Shown here: positions 56,101-60,178 of the stretch, piece by piece | How the letters are laid out: every line of letters starts with the position of its first letter | Position numbering within the stretch: position 1 is the first letter of the stretch | Assembly: GCA_949752735.1 (NCBI GenBank) | Contig: OX457047.1 | Location: 15,673,922-15,737,921 of the forward strand | DNA from: Lumbricus terrestris | Lineage: Eukaryota > Annelida > Clitellata > Crassiclitellata > Lumbricidae | Direction: 5' to 3' | Length of the DNA: 64,000 nt | The notes under the pieces: model-generated | The model's input: only the letters and a program-made list of their open reading frames with translations | What the model was told of the DNA's origin: nothing | Database searches by the model: none | Position numbers and translations under genes: made by a program

Positions 56101-57925
56101 GAATGACAGATTCATAGCAAATAAATCTCCATGCCGCTGACAGGCAGAATTTTATTACGTATACACAAACTGATATGTATCCTTCCAATATACACAGGAA
56201 CACATTTGCAAATGTAAAACCTTGATTGCTTGTCTAAGTAGATGACTATAAACACAAGTCTGAAGAGTTGCGACAGCAATGGAAGGGAAATTTGTTTGCA
56301 CGGCAAGAATTTATTTATACAGGGATCTGTGCTTCCACAATGGAGAGGTTTGATGGAACCCAGAAGGACACCTGGCTAAAGATTTCATTGAGCAGTGAGC
56401 TTTATGCCAGTGTGATGAGTAACACCTCTAGAGTTCAAATGCTGGAAGTGATAGGTTCTGCTGCCAACAGGGCCTGTGACAATGTTCTGACAGATCAAAC
56501 ATTGACCATCTAAAGTAGTCTTTCCACTCTTCAATATCTTTCCATGCATTTAACGTGAAACTTAGAAAACCACGAGAAATCCAGACTAACTCTATTTGAG
56601 ACTAATACAATTCCAATACAATTCCAAGCACTAAAAATATAATAATAATAATAATAATGATAATAATAGTAATAATCTTTGTTCATTCCAAACGAACACA
56701 CGGCAGTATGATCACAATTCGTAATCATAATCTCCAAATTTCTAAAGTGCTACTCGAAAGCCAAGCGCGGGGAACCAGCTTATTCACGAGAGCTGCGTTG
56801 AGTCAAAAGGTTGTCCGTAAGAGTATATACAATTCCAATGGTGGGCCAAGTCGAGTTACCATAGGATCAGAGGGCGAACAGCTACTAAAGTGGATGTCGT
56901 CTGGGTCGGAAATTCATAGTATGAATTAATGAATGATTAAGTTACTACAGGAGTTGAATTCAACTATTAGGCAGCCTTGTATCACATCCTATTCTGCTCA
57001 GTTTGCCAATGTCATCTGCCAACTAGTGGTTCAGTCAAATTGTGGAAGGGTATAGTTGGAGGCGATCGTGCACTCTTCCTGTCAGAGTAACACCTCTAGA
57101 GTTCAAATGCTGGAAGTGATAGGTTCTGCTGCCCACAGTGCCTGTGACAATGTTTTGACAGATCAAACATTGACCATCTAAAGTAGTCTTTCCACTCTTC
57201 AATATCCTTCCATGCACCCTAAAGCCTCTCCTCAATGCGCAGGTATGAAGAGGCATAATTATAGCACCATTTGCATACCTCACATAATTGCTGCATTGTA
57301 CATTGCACAGTGCCTTTATGAGTTACTGAAAATGCTATATATGTCAAGTGTTCTCATACATTCGTACAACCATTATGTACCAAATTGCATAACATTGCAG
57401 TCGATCAGAAGTTTTTCAATTTTTCTTTTCAAACCTCATCCAGAACATCCTCCACCTATGGGTAGGAGTGACTATGGAAAATAAGCTGGGCCCTCTGTTA
57501 AGTTTTCTGGCACTAAAGAATTGTGGAACTTATGACTAAAACCAAAATATTGTTGCTGACTCAACACAAAACATTTATATCAGCATAACAACATCACAGT
57601 CATTCGCAATGAAAACATAACATAACGTGCCTCATATTTGCATTTCCGAGTGACTGTGCATGTTGAAAATGTTCCCAACATTAGCAATAAACAAATAAGA
57701 ATATTTTAATCACACAATGAACACAACATTAAGAAGGCAAAATTGAGGCCAAAACTACAATATTTTCCAACCAAGCAAACTTTCACCGACATTTCCGAAT
57801 GCAGAAGCCGACAAAGAACGCGGCTCTGCATGTGGTCAAGAAAAAGCAGTTCAGGCACTTACCGCTGTACAACGTTCGTTTTCTCTGCATCTCGACAGCG
57901 ACACAGTCTCACTTTGTTCCACATT
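20150..57925 (-). CDS. ANOS1: Anosmin-1 (ANOS1/KAL1 type), 13 coding exons
   Basis: Secreted extracellular-matrix protein; in vertebrates and nematodes anosmin binds heparan sulfate and guides neuron migration and axon branching (family knowledge). Exons on the minus strand: 57863-57925, 44581-44646, 36536-36752, 34765-34952, 33417-33546, 32936-33063, 31210-31344, 30698-30788, 29867-30004, 26214-26323, 23377-23548, 20753-20955, 20150-20317. Every junction phase agrees and the lengths sum to 1809 bp (602 codons plus stop). Domain order is Cys-rich segment, one WAP domain with eight cysteines, then four FnIII domains, exactly that of anosmin. Intron positions in the Cys-rich part match what I recall of the human gene. 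The human protein is 680 residues with a His-rich tail; here the frame ends shortly after FnIII-4 with no His-rich region. The signal peptide exon is missing; a candidate upstream exon is listed separately. Confidence 0.92.
20753..20955 (-). CDS. ANOS1: Anosmin exon: first half of FnIII-4
   Basis: The acceptor is TTTTGTCCAG. The peptide includes [11 protein letters not shown] and [11 protein letters not shown], the B and C strands of an FnIII fold. The exon must end CAAAAG|GCAAGT for the next exon to stay in frame, so this intron uses a GC donor with otherwise perfect consensus. Confidence 0.88.
21245..21375 (-). repeat. tRNA-derived SINE fragment
   Basis: On the minus strand, TGTGGTGTAGTGGTATTATGG resembles an A box, and GCAGGTTTGAATCTACC downstream is a B box. 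The spacing exceeds that of a tRNA and no cloverleaf forms, so this is a SINE head. Confidence 0.5.
21457..21600. repeat. (ATC)n / (ACC)n microsatellite
   Basis: About 27 uninterrupted CAT units followed by about 20 ACC/CCG-type units. The poly-His and poly-Ser frames across it are artefacts. Confidence 0.95.
22532..22961 (+). pseudogene. Non-LTR retrotransposon (CR1/L2-like) 3' end
   Basis: The frame at 22663-22905 encodes [16 protein letters not shown] followed by [19 protein letters not shown]. This matches the RRAFSVAGP.LWNSLP..LR C-terminal signature of CR1/L2-clade reverse transcriptases. It is followed by a short UTR (GAGGTGCTATATAAAT) and a (GATT)n tail. Upstream is degraded, so it is a 5'-truncated copy inside the anosmin intron. 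Confidence 0.75.
22993..23025. mobile_element. Orphan left end of hAT-like MITE family C
   Basis: CAGGGCTTAAAGTGTGACTG followed by GACGGCCAT matches the left terminus of the family C elements at 45544 and 41891. No right end or duplication of CTCCACAT was found, so the element is truncated. A G-rich region (23027-23275) replaces it. Confidence 0.6.
23027..23275. repeat. G-rich (GGTTGGGG / GGGTGGG) region
   Basis: About 250 bp of purine-rich GGTTGGGG, GGTGAGTGGG and similar words with many closely spaced G runs on the plus strand. No gene. Confidence 0.7.
23377..23548 (-). CDS. ANOS1: Anosmin exon: second half of FnIII-3 and linker
   Basis: The acceptor is GCGTTTGTAG. The peptide [20 protein letters not shown] matches the C-E strands of anosmin FnIII-3, including the cysteine before the YxVxVQP motif. 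A second cysteine follows in TPFCDQ. The exon ends AATG|GTTAAG (phase 1). Confidence 0.88.
23549..25235. other. Anosmin intron, no gene seen
   Basis: AT-rich intron sequence with a G14 run at 24530-24543. No coding remnant or clear repeat family was recognised. Confidence 0.4.
25240..25330. repeat. (TA)n microsatellites
   Basis: Two TA tracts (25244-25275 and 25305-25321) separated by AT-rich DNA. Confidence 0.9.
25674..26069. mobile_element. Tc1/mariner-like palindromic MITE, copy 2
   Basis: A 396-bp element with intact inverted ends CACTGTGTCCCAATAAATCG, flanked by TA on both sides (25672-25673 and 26070-26071). Its left half matches the right half of the copy at 1768, so the two are in opposite orientation. 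It lies 145 bp from the anosmin exon at 26214. Confidence 0.88.
26214..26323 (-). CDS. ANOS1: Anosmin exon: middle of FnIII-3
   Basis: The acceptor is TGTCTTTTAG. The peptide [15 protein letters not shown] aligns with the C-strand WFPEAC motif of anosmin FnIII-3. It begins in phase 1 and ends CAT|GTTAGT in phase 0, as its neighbours require. Confidence 0.87.
26375..26935. repeat. Polypyrimidine minisatellite CTCTCTTGCCCTTCTCCTCTGTC
   Basis: About 20 diverged copies of a roughly 23-28-bp C/T-rich unit (CTTGCCCTTCTCCTCTGTCC). Long frames exist on both strands but are low complexity (Ser/Leu/Pro, or Arg/Glu), so no gene is called. In transcript sense this is a purine-rich tract ending about 50 nt before the exon at 26323. 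Confidence 0.88.
26936..28610. other. Anosmin intron, no gene seen
   Basis: Includes pyrimidine-rich DNA at 27350-27560. Frames around 28037-28610 lack recognisable domains and splice support. Confidence 0.4.
28612..29220. mobile_element. TGTGACCCATCTGACC TIR element, copy 1
   Basis: About 610 bp starting TGTGACCCATCTGACCAAAA and ending GGTCGATGGGGGTCACA. It is colinear with 51322-51937 (shared AAATCTTATTG.TCTACCATGTTC and GGTTCAACCGTTCGAA). Inverted ends and no coding frame point to a DNA-transposon MITE. Confidence 0.75.
29475..29560 (-). repeat. tRNA-derived SINE fragment
   Basis: On the minus strand, GTGGCACAGTGGCTGATTGG (A-box-like) is followed by GGGTTTGAACCTC (B box). No tRNA cloverleaf forms. 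Confidence 0.5.
29867..30004 (-). CDS. ANOS1: Anosmin exon: first half of FnIII-3
   Basis: The acceptor is CGTCTGTGTAG. The peptide includes [18 protein letters not shown] and [10 protein letters not shown], matching the A-B strands of anosmin FnIII-3. It starts in phase 1 and ends GAAG|GTAATG in phase 1. Confidence 0.88.
30698..30788 (-). CDS. ANOS1: Anosmin exon: F-G strands of FnIII-2
   Basis: The acceptor is GGTTCAG. The peptide [19 protein letters not shown] aligns with the conserved A.xxxG..RLKS..VS motif that closes anosmin FnIII-2. It ends CACA|GTAGGA in phase 1, as the next exon needs. At 91 bp it is easily missed by gene finders. Confidence 0.88.
31210..31344 (-). CDS. ANOS1: Anosmin exon: middle of FnIII-2
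   Basis: The acceptor is TTTCTGCAG. The peptide begins IYWSKRVKG and contains [13 protein letters not shown], the E-F region of an FnIII domain. It is phase 0 at both ends with donor CAG|GTGAGC. Confidence 0.9.
31380..31885. repeat. Tandem duplication of intronic segment with (TA)n
   Basis: A unit of about 200-240 bp beginning with a TA tract and ACTCTCACCTTGACTATGGC occurs at 31380-31590 and again at 31612-31885. The second TA tract (31647-31704) is much longer. CGGGC(A/T)TTGTCC(T/C)TGTTATTT..CAACCCTTCCATAT also repeats at 30915-30970 and 31950-31995, so the duplication history is longer. Confidence 0.8.
32157..32660 (-). pseudogene. Non-LTR retrotransposon C-terminal remnant
   Basis: Minus-strand frames read [20 protein letters not shown], then [12 protein letters not shown], and further on [17 protein letters not shown]. 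These are in the order of the ETWTLR...[13 protein letters not shown] and GR(P)RKRWIDW signatures at the end of many LINE reverse transcriptases. A frameshift separates the parts. It sits in the anosmin intron, in the same orientation as the gene. Confidence 0.75.
32725..32872. repeat. (TACA/TATG)n(TA)n microsatellite
   Basis: TATG units (32761-32823) followed by (TA)n (32824-32872), ending only about 65 bp from the anosmin exon at 32936. Confidence 0.95.
32936..33063 (-). CDS. ANOS1: Anosmin exon: first half of FnIII-2
   Basis: The acceptor is GTCCGTGCAG. The peptide [15 protein letters not shown] is followed by [20 protein letters not shown], matching the A-C strands of anosmin FnIII-2 (P..P.NL, W..P.E.D.PV..YK). 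It starts in phase 1 and ends AAG|GTATGT in phase 0. Confidence 0.92.
33417..33546 (-). CDS. ANOS1: Anosmin exon: second half of FnIII-1
   Basis: The acceptor is GTTGTTACAG. The peptide [19 protein letters not shown] is followed by [14 protein letters not shown], matching WYQFR.AAVN.HGT.G of anosmin FnIII-1. It ends AAAG|GTTTCT in phase 1. Confidence 0.93.
33840..34030 (+). repeat. Possible retrotransposon C-terminal fragment
   Basis: TCATAGTAGGTCCCTCTCTG followed by TGGAAATGG translates as IVGPSLWKW, recalling the [11 protein letters not shown] signature at 22770-22800. It is too short and degraded for more. Confidence 0.3.
34669..34777. repeat. 52-57-bp tandem duplication across a splice donor
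   Basis: The unit AGACGTAGxAATG(TAATG)nGAAAGAAGCA followed by (T/C)CTGGGCAGTCTGC occurs twice (34669-34720 and 34721-34777). The second copy contains the real anosmin donor CCCAG|GTGCTT. The first carries CCCAG|ATGCTT. Confidence 0.9.
34765..34952 (-). CDS. ANOS1: Anosmin exon: first half of FnIII-1
   Basis: The acceptor is TATATTCTAG. The peptide [20 protein letters not shown] is followed by VRWHTVSS and ends [10 protein letters not shown], matching the KGVPLKP...W and HWQTVAQ segments of anosmin FnIII-1. It starts in phase 1 and ends CAG|GTGCTT in phase 0. Confidence 0.92.
35040..35275. repeat. (AATC)n microsatellite
   Basis: AATC units with interruptions, including three near-perfect AATCATTCAAAT sub-units. 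It lies in an anosmin intron. Confidence 0.9.
35657..35953. repeat. 52-53-bp minisatellite, about 5.7 copies
   Basis: The unit GCCCAATAACTGCATGTTTT continues with ATCATTTTCAATGCAAAAGA. Copies alternate between two variants (CAGG...TTTTGTC versus CATG...TTTTATC), which suggests a two-unit higher-order duplication. Confidence 0.9.
36069..36162. repeat. 23-bp tandem repeat, about four copies
   Basis: Perfect repeats of AGGGTCAAAGGATCAATCC followed by AAAA. High identity suggests recent expansion. Confidence 0.92.
36364..36521. mobile_element. MITE with TGGGCGGAGTTT ends inserted beside a splice donor
   Basis: The inverted ends are CCTGGGCGGAGTTT and AAACTCCGCCCATGAAA. It is flanked by (A/T)TTCAGCC (36356-36363 and 36522-36529, 7/8 identical), consistent with an 8-bp duplication. 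Inner inverted runs GGGGGGGCTAAGC and GGCTTAGCCCCCCC give further pairing. In anosmin sense the insertion lies at intron positions +7 to +14 of the WAP-exon donor. Confidence 0.65.
36536..36752 (-). CDS. ANOS1: Anosmin exon: WAP (four-disulfide core) domain
   Basis: The peptide starts [17 protein letters not shown], then the WAP domain GTCPPEM...[13 protein letters not shown]...[14 protein letters not shown] with all eight cysteines of the four-disulfide core. The C(C)SNGCG.TCQ.P string is the anosmin WAP signature. It starts in phase 0 after CTCTAG and ends GATG|GTCGGT in phase 1. The donor is weak beyond GT, and a MITE sits just downstream. Confidence 0.95.
37046..37333. mobile_element. TAATTA-rich AGATGGG element, copy 1
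   Basis: It starts AGATGGGTACCTATT and ends TTACTTCCCATCT (inverted). The interior is made of AATTAG, CTAATTA and AATTCTAATT words, giving a very high density of TAAT cores. A related element lies at 55696-55908. No coding capacity. Confidence 0.55.
37910..37965. repeat. (TA)n microsatellite
   Basis: Interrupted TA tract of about 50 bp in the anosmin intron. Confidence 0.9.
37966..39937. other. Anosmin intron; possible decayed upstream part of the element at 39938
   Basis: No intact coding frame is visible. Stretches near 39640-39930 on the plus strand show scattered coding-like fragments in different frames (for example [14 protein letters not shown]) leading into the intact frame downstream. 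They are too degraded to assign. Confidence 0.3.
39938..40411 (+). pseudogene. C-terminal fragment of a widespread uncharacterised repeated protein family
   Basis: An open frame of 157 codons with no ATG start. Key segments are [33 protein letters not shown] and [18 protein letters not shown], ending NKSTVLGH. I recall near-identical C-termini ([14 protein letters not shown], NDxAERGVALI, EEQKQFLLQVVE) in large uncharacterised families of arthropods and cnidarians, whose copy number suggests a transposon origin. The upstream part is degraded with a stop directly before this frame, so it is probably dead. It lies antisense inside an anosmin intron. Confidence 0.55.
40412..41882. other. Anosmin intron, no gene seen
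   Basis: AT-rich intron with a (TA)n tract at 41670-41700. No supported feature. Confidence 0.4.
41891..42068. mobile_element. hAT-like MITE, family C copy 2
   Basis: A 178-bp element with inverted ends CAGTGCTTCAAATGTGG and CCACACTTTAAGCCCTG, flanked by a perfect 8-bp duplication GTTTAGAG (41883-41890 and 42069-42076). It is the same length as the copy at 45544 and in opposite orientation. The interior repeats AAGTGCCTGGACGCC. Confidence 0.93.
42100..42790 (-). pseudogene. Non-LTR retrotransposon remnant, split by a MITE
   Basis: Minus-strand frame: [11 protein letters not shown], then (after removing 42260-42690) [19 protein letters not shown] and [13 protein letters not shown]. This recalls the LLYGSETW....Q.KRLN.FHMRCLR signature of LINE reverse transcriptase C-terminal regions. 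The 8-bp GACAAAGT duplicated by the MITE lies inside the coding remnant. Confidence 0.5.
42260..42690. mobile_element. hAT-like MITE, family D (AAAAAACG) copy 1
   Basis: A 431-bp element starting CATAGTTGTAAAAAACG and ending CGTTTTTTACATCTATG, flanked by a perfect 8-bp duplication GACAAAGT (42252-42259 and 42691-42698). Both subterminal regions are built from CGTTTTTTAT units. Open frames rich in Lys/Asn/Phe are by-products of the repeats. Confidence 0.92.
43321..43800. repeat. Polypurine (GGAGGACAAGAA)n block
   Basis: About 480 bp of almost pure A/G on the plus strand, with units GGAGGA, CAAGAAGGA and GTAGGAGGA. Open frames exist in all six frames but encode only poly-Arg, poly-Leu, Pro/Cys or Ser, so no gene is called. 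Confidence 0.93.
43938..44130. repeat. (TA)n-rich tract
   Basis: Interrupted TATA/CATA repeats in the anosmin intron. Confidence 0.8.
44249..44392 (+). repeat. tRNA-derived SINE, family with GGGCAGAAA tail
   Basis: GTGTAGTGGATAGCATGATC (A box) and AGGGTTCAAATCCAC (B box), followed by GGGCAGAAAGCTGGTTAGAG. The element at 63068-63220 shares the A/B boxes and the GGGCAGAAATCTGGGTTGAG tail. Confidence 0.65.
44393..44524. mobile_element. GTGAGAATTG MITE, copy 2
   Basis: 132 bp with ends GTGTAAGAATTG and CAATTCTCAC and the shared interior GTGAAAAACAGACAT.ACTATGGGGCTCTAA. It abuts the SINE on its left and lies 56 bp from the anosmin exon at 44581. Confidence 0.7.
44581..44646 (-). CDS. ANOS1: Anosmin exon: Cys-rich segment C-x3-C-x9-C-x3-C
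   Basis: The acceptor is TTGTTTGTTTCAG and the donor TTT|GTAAGT; 66 bp, phase 0 at both ends. The peptide CMIPC...LCSKSCTEF matches C-LEPC...C-QSF-C of vertebrate anosmin. As I recall, the human counterpart is a separate exon of about 63 bp between the same neighbours. Confidence 0.85.
44874..44990. repeat. (AAGT)n / (AAAT)n microsatellite
   Basis: GTAAGTAA units followed by AATAAATAAC units. Confidence 0.9.
45544..45721. mobile_element. hAT-like MITE, family C copy 1
   Basis: A 178-bp element with inverted ends CAGGGCTTAAAGTGTGG and CCACACTTTAAGCACTG, flanked by a perfect 8-bp duplication GGTTCGAC (45536-45543 and 45722-45729). The interior has repeated GCGTCCAGGCACTT(A/C)TTTT. No coding capacity. 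Confidence 0.95.
45730..47035. other. Anosmin intron with G-rich patch and SINE fragment
   Basis: Contains a G-rich patch (46281-46410, a G run then GGTGGGTGGATGGGTGGG) and a minus-strand tRNA-derived SINE head around 46640-46740 (GCCTATTGGTCAGAGCAGAC, GGGTTCAAAAGC). No gene is supported. Confidence 0.4.
47036..47612. repeat. (CTAT)n / (CTAC)n microsatellite with higher-order duplication
   Basis: About 575 bp of CTAT, CTAC and CTGT units. The composite segment TCTGTGTCTGTCTATTCTAA plus TCTAATCTAATCTAACC followed by (CTAC)n occurs twice (about 47227 and 47475), a 240-bp higher-order repeat. Frames of SIYLSIYL type are artefacts. Confidence 0.95.
48697..50007 (+). pseudogene. Broken copy of a transposon-associated uncharacterised protein
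   Basis: Ordered coding blocks without an [85 protein letters not shown], a stop near 49319, then [16 protein letters not shown], a frameshift near 49470, [14 protein letters not shown], then a stop and [20 protein letters not shown] with [12 protein letters not shown]. These follow the order of a family I recall as many near-identical uncharacterised genes in arthropods and cnidarians. About 100 residues between LLHYIDYN and YKWHLCGDL appear deleted. Function unknown; the acidic residues in GDLKVV and DEHGERFHQ could be remnants of a DDE-type nuclease, which is speculation. It lies antisense in an anosmin intron. Confidence 0.65.
50008..51320. other. Anosmin intron, no gene seen
   Basis: AT-rich, with a TA-rich tract at 50376-50450 and CATACA-type runs at 51170-51240. 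Confidence 0.4.
51322..51937. mobile_element. TGTGACCCATCTGACC TIR element, copy 2
   Basis: 616 bp with ends TGTGACCTGTCTGACCAAAA and TTTGGTCAGATGGGTCACA, flanked by TA on both sides (51320-51321 and 51938-51939). It is colinear with 28612-29220. Confidence 0.78.
52051..52834. mobile_element. hAT-like MITE, family D (AAAAAACG) copy 2
   Basis: A 784-bp element starting CATAGATGTAAAAAACG and ending CGTTTTTTACAACTATG, flanked by a perfect 8-bp duplication ATTCAAGT (52043-52050 and 52835-52842). Ends are built of AAAAAACG units as in the 431-bp copy at 42260. The AT-rich centre is longer and noncoding. Confidence 0.93.
52843..54570. other. Anosmin intron, no gene seen
   Basis: Intron DNA without recognisable coding remnants or repeat structure, apart from short simple repeats. 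Confidence 0.4.
54590..54890 (-). pseudogene. Non-LTR retrotransposon C-terminal remnant
   Basis: One minus-strand frame, with a few stops, reads [15 protein letters not shown], [20 protein letters not shown] and [17 protein letters not shown]. This is the order of the (V)GVAPISDK.RE..LRWYGHVMR....GRP.KRWIDMI signature of LINE C-termini. Several stops and shifts make it a dead copy. It lies in the anosmin intron. Confidence 0.65.
55696..55908. mobile_element. TAATTA-rich AGATGGG element, copy 2
   Basis: About 213 bp starting AGAAGTGGGTAACTACCTAA and ending ACCATGCCCATCT. The interior (AATTAGC, CTAATTCTAATT, TAATTAATTAGC) has the same composition and word usage as 37046-37333. Confidence 0.5.
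56417..56551. repeat. 135-bp duplicated segment, copy 1
   Basis: AGTAACACCTCTAGAGTTCA...CTTTCCATGCA recurs at 57086-57220 with only a few differences in 135 bp (CCAACAGGGCC versus CCCACAGTGCC, TTC versus TTT, TCT versus TCC). This suggests a recent local duplication. Confidence 0.85.
56695..56800 (+). repeat. Dispersed repeat, CCAAATTTCTATAGCGCCAC type
   Basis: CGTAATCATAATCTCCAAAT, then GCCAAGCGCGGGGAACCAGC and TTATTCACGAG. Third copy of the repeat near 2319 and 12715. An (AAT)n run precedes it (56638-56675). Confidence 0.55.
57086..57220. repeat. 135-bp duplicated segment, copy 2
   Basis: Direct-orientation partner of 56417-56551, offset by 669 bp. Confidence 0.85.
57863..57925 (-). CDS. 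ANOS1: Anosmin exon: start of Cys-rich region
   Basis: The acceptor is a T-run followed by GTCATAG and the donor is AGCG|GTAAGT; 63 bp, phase 0 at both ends. The peptide [19 protein letters not shown] followed by TA matches the NNGSLVWCQNHKQCSK segment of vertebrate anosmin. It ends at the same point as human exon 1 (just before the CLEPC segment), by my recollection of that gene. The two cysteines are spaced C-x5-C, as in the vertebrate protein. Confidence 0.65.
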
Positions 57926-58393
57926 CTATGACAAAAAAAAAATCAGGAAGAGAATTACGACAAGCACAGCAACAATGACGTTCAAAACAGACCACAGGAA
58001 AATGGTTGCTGAAAAACAATGAGGCAGAGGCAGCAATGTGTCAAGTCACGGCCTGCACATGCGAGTCAAGGTACAAAAGACATCGGCATGCAGGAACTAG
58101 AATAATCGACGTTCTTTTTGCCACCTAATGTCTCTAAATTGAAAATAATTACCAAAAGAACATAGGATTTCTATGGCAACAGTGTACCAGAATACATCAA
58201 AAACTAGCATCATTTGTTGTTACGACCATAATGTTGCATGGTAAAATAAGTTTACAGTGTAATAATTAATACTTTAAGATTTTCATCGTCAAGGCGGGTT
58301 GGTGGTTTTCCCACCAAAGAGGTATTTCAACGCAATTAAGTAATGTATTAAGCGTAGTTCTATCAGTGGCAAGACAATGACAATAAGTAAAGT

Positions 58394-58581
58394 CAGGGTT
58401 TAAAGTGGGTGGGAACGCGTGGGAACGGCGTTCCCACTGCTCTCGAAATTCTTGGCTTGCGTTCCCACTGCTTATCATGATGGAACGCCAAAACACATGC
58501 ATTTCAATGCAATTCTTCATCAGCGTTCCCACTGCTCACATTCAGCATTCCCGCTGCTCACCCAAACCACTTTAACCACTG
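58394..58581. mobile_element. hAT-like MITE, family B copy 2
   Basis: A 188-bp element with ends CAGGGTTTAAAGTGGG and CCACTTTAACCACTG, flanked by a perfect 8-bp duplication AGTAAAGT (58386-58393 and 58582-58589). The interior repeats GCGTTCCCACTGCT. Confidence 0.95.
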
Positions 58582-58855
58582 AGTAAAGTAACCTTTGAGA
58601 GCCTACAACAGGAGCACTAAATGTGGCTATCAGTCAGAAGTATCAACACAATATCATGTCTTAAGCTTAAATGCTCCATGAAATCTAAATTATTGCATCT
58701 TAAGCTTGTCGACACCTTTGCTATAATCACGACATTACCGCTTGCTGAACTAAAGATACAAAATTAGCATTGTTTGAAAAAATTTACCAAATCTCTCAGA
58801 ACTTCCCAACCACCAAAAAAGTACTGGGGTGTACAGCACACTTCGATCCACTGGT

Positions 58856-59049
58856 CAGGGCTGTTTTAAAGGAATTTTTAGAACTGCACAACCTCTTCTT
58901 TCCTTTCCCACCCTTCATGGTAAATTACTTCCAATTGGAGAACAATGACCTTTTTGCTAGTTTTAACTATACAGAAGTGCTTCTATAACTGCACAAATCC
59001 ATTTAAAACTGCACATTTTGTGTACAACTGCACTTTAAAAAAGGCCCTG
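58856..59049. mobile_element. hAT-like MITE, family A copy 2
   Basis: A 194-bp element from CAGGGCTGTTTTAAAGG to TTTAAAAAAGGCCCTG (an extra C may follow). It is flanked by CCACTGGT (58848-58855) and CCACTGAT (59050-59057), a 7/8 match. About 85 percent similar to the copy at 541 by eye. Confidence 0.85.
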
Positions 59050-59226
59050 CCACTGATTACTCTTTGCATATTATTAATTCTAGTATGCCACCTTTAAATA
59101 GTTTAAAAGCCGATCATTATAATTTATTGCTGGGCAGACGGAATGGCATCGAAAAGCAAAGCAGTAATTACGTGTTTGGTGTCTCCACTTTAAACAGTCT
59201 GCTTTTCCTTTATCTGATTTGGTTAC

Positions 59227-59366
59227 CTCGTAATCAAAGGAAAGCAGAGACCACTCCCACCTCCGAGCACCTATAGCCAGGAAAACAGACAGGAAGCCTT
59301 CTAATGACAGACAGTGTCTGTTACAATAGCGGTCGGAAAGAAAACCTGAAACCGCACTACACAACG
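59227..59366 (-). CDS. Candidate upstream anosmin exon (uncertain)
   Basis: A strong acceptor CTCTCTTTTCCACAG and a donor TACGAG|GTAACC bound 140 bp that end in phase 0, as the next exon requires. The peptide LSDRYCNRHCLSLEGFL resembles the C-x3-C-LSL motif near the N-terminus of anosmin. The stretch between this motif and the next cysteines is about 15 residues longer than in vertebrates. A chance frame is possible. Confidence 0.35.
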
Positions 59367-59587
59367 CTGTGGAAAAGAGAGTTCATAGGTCACCCAGCAG
59401 GATCAAGCCTATCGAGTAACATAGGGACCGACAAACTATTATGGGGCAATTTCGGCGGCGGCGTCGTCGGTACGCCACGCCGTGGGATAGACGACAGCAA
59501 ATTGCGTCCCTGGTCGATTTAATGGGGCCGACAGATTCTGCACTTTTGTGTCGAAGAACAATTTCCAGTTAATAACGCCGTCGCCGC

Positions 59588-59612
59588 CATCATCATCATC
59601 ATCATCATCTAT

Positions 59613-59655
<43 letters not shown>
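59588..59655. repeat. (CAT)n microsatellite
   Basis: About 20 CAT units. The poly-Asp and poly-Met minus-strand frames across it are artefacts. Confidence 0.95.
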
Positions 59656-59656
<1 letters not shown>

Positions 59657-60102
59657 TATGAATCGTTGAAACGTCAAAATCGTCGCTAAAATAATCTGTG
59701 TTGTTATTTTTGAAATTAATTTGCTGTCGACACCTTCCACTCTCGTCAGATGTCGCTCGGCTATCCATCCTGACCCCGATTGACCTTGGCTCAAGTTGGC
59801 TGGCTCCATGTGTCAGTCACCTCTTCCTCATAATGGAATTTAAACGAAATCACACACAGCTGTAACAGATATTCTCACTTTTTACTAGCGCCTTTTGTTG
59901 ACTCATCCATCGCAGAATGGGCTGTATGCATCAGCAGAAATGGCCTGCTTGCTTGACTGACCTTATTACTTCTACACCAAACACGGGTGCTGCTGATGTG
60001 GCCAATTGACAACAGTATTAGGTATGCAACAATGTTTTAAATTAATAAAGGAAGACGATGACAATACAAGATGATGCTGAGACTCATAGTGATACATTTA
60101 CA

Positions 60103-60103
60103 T

Positions 60104-60143
<40 letters not shown>

Positions 60144-60178
60144 AATGATGGATGATGGTGTTGATGTCGATGATGATT
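60103..60178. repeat. (GAT)n microsatellite
   Basis: GATGATGATG units with interruptions. Confidence 0.95.

Noticed and set aside
57930..58006. Minus-strand hydrophobic stretch (IFLWSVLNVIVAVLVVILFL) before the anosmin exon at 57925
   Set aside because: It ends in a stop and coincides with the T-rich polypyrimidine tract of the splice acceptor. It is most likely a by-product of T-rich intron sequence, not a membrane segment.
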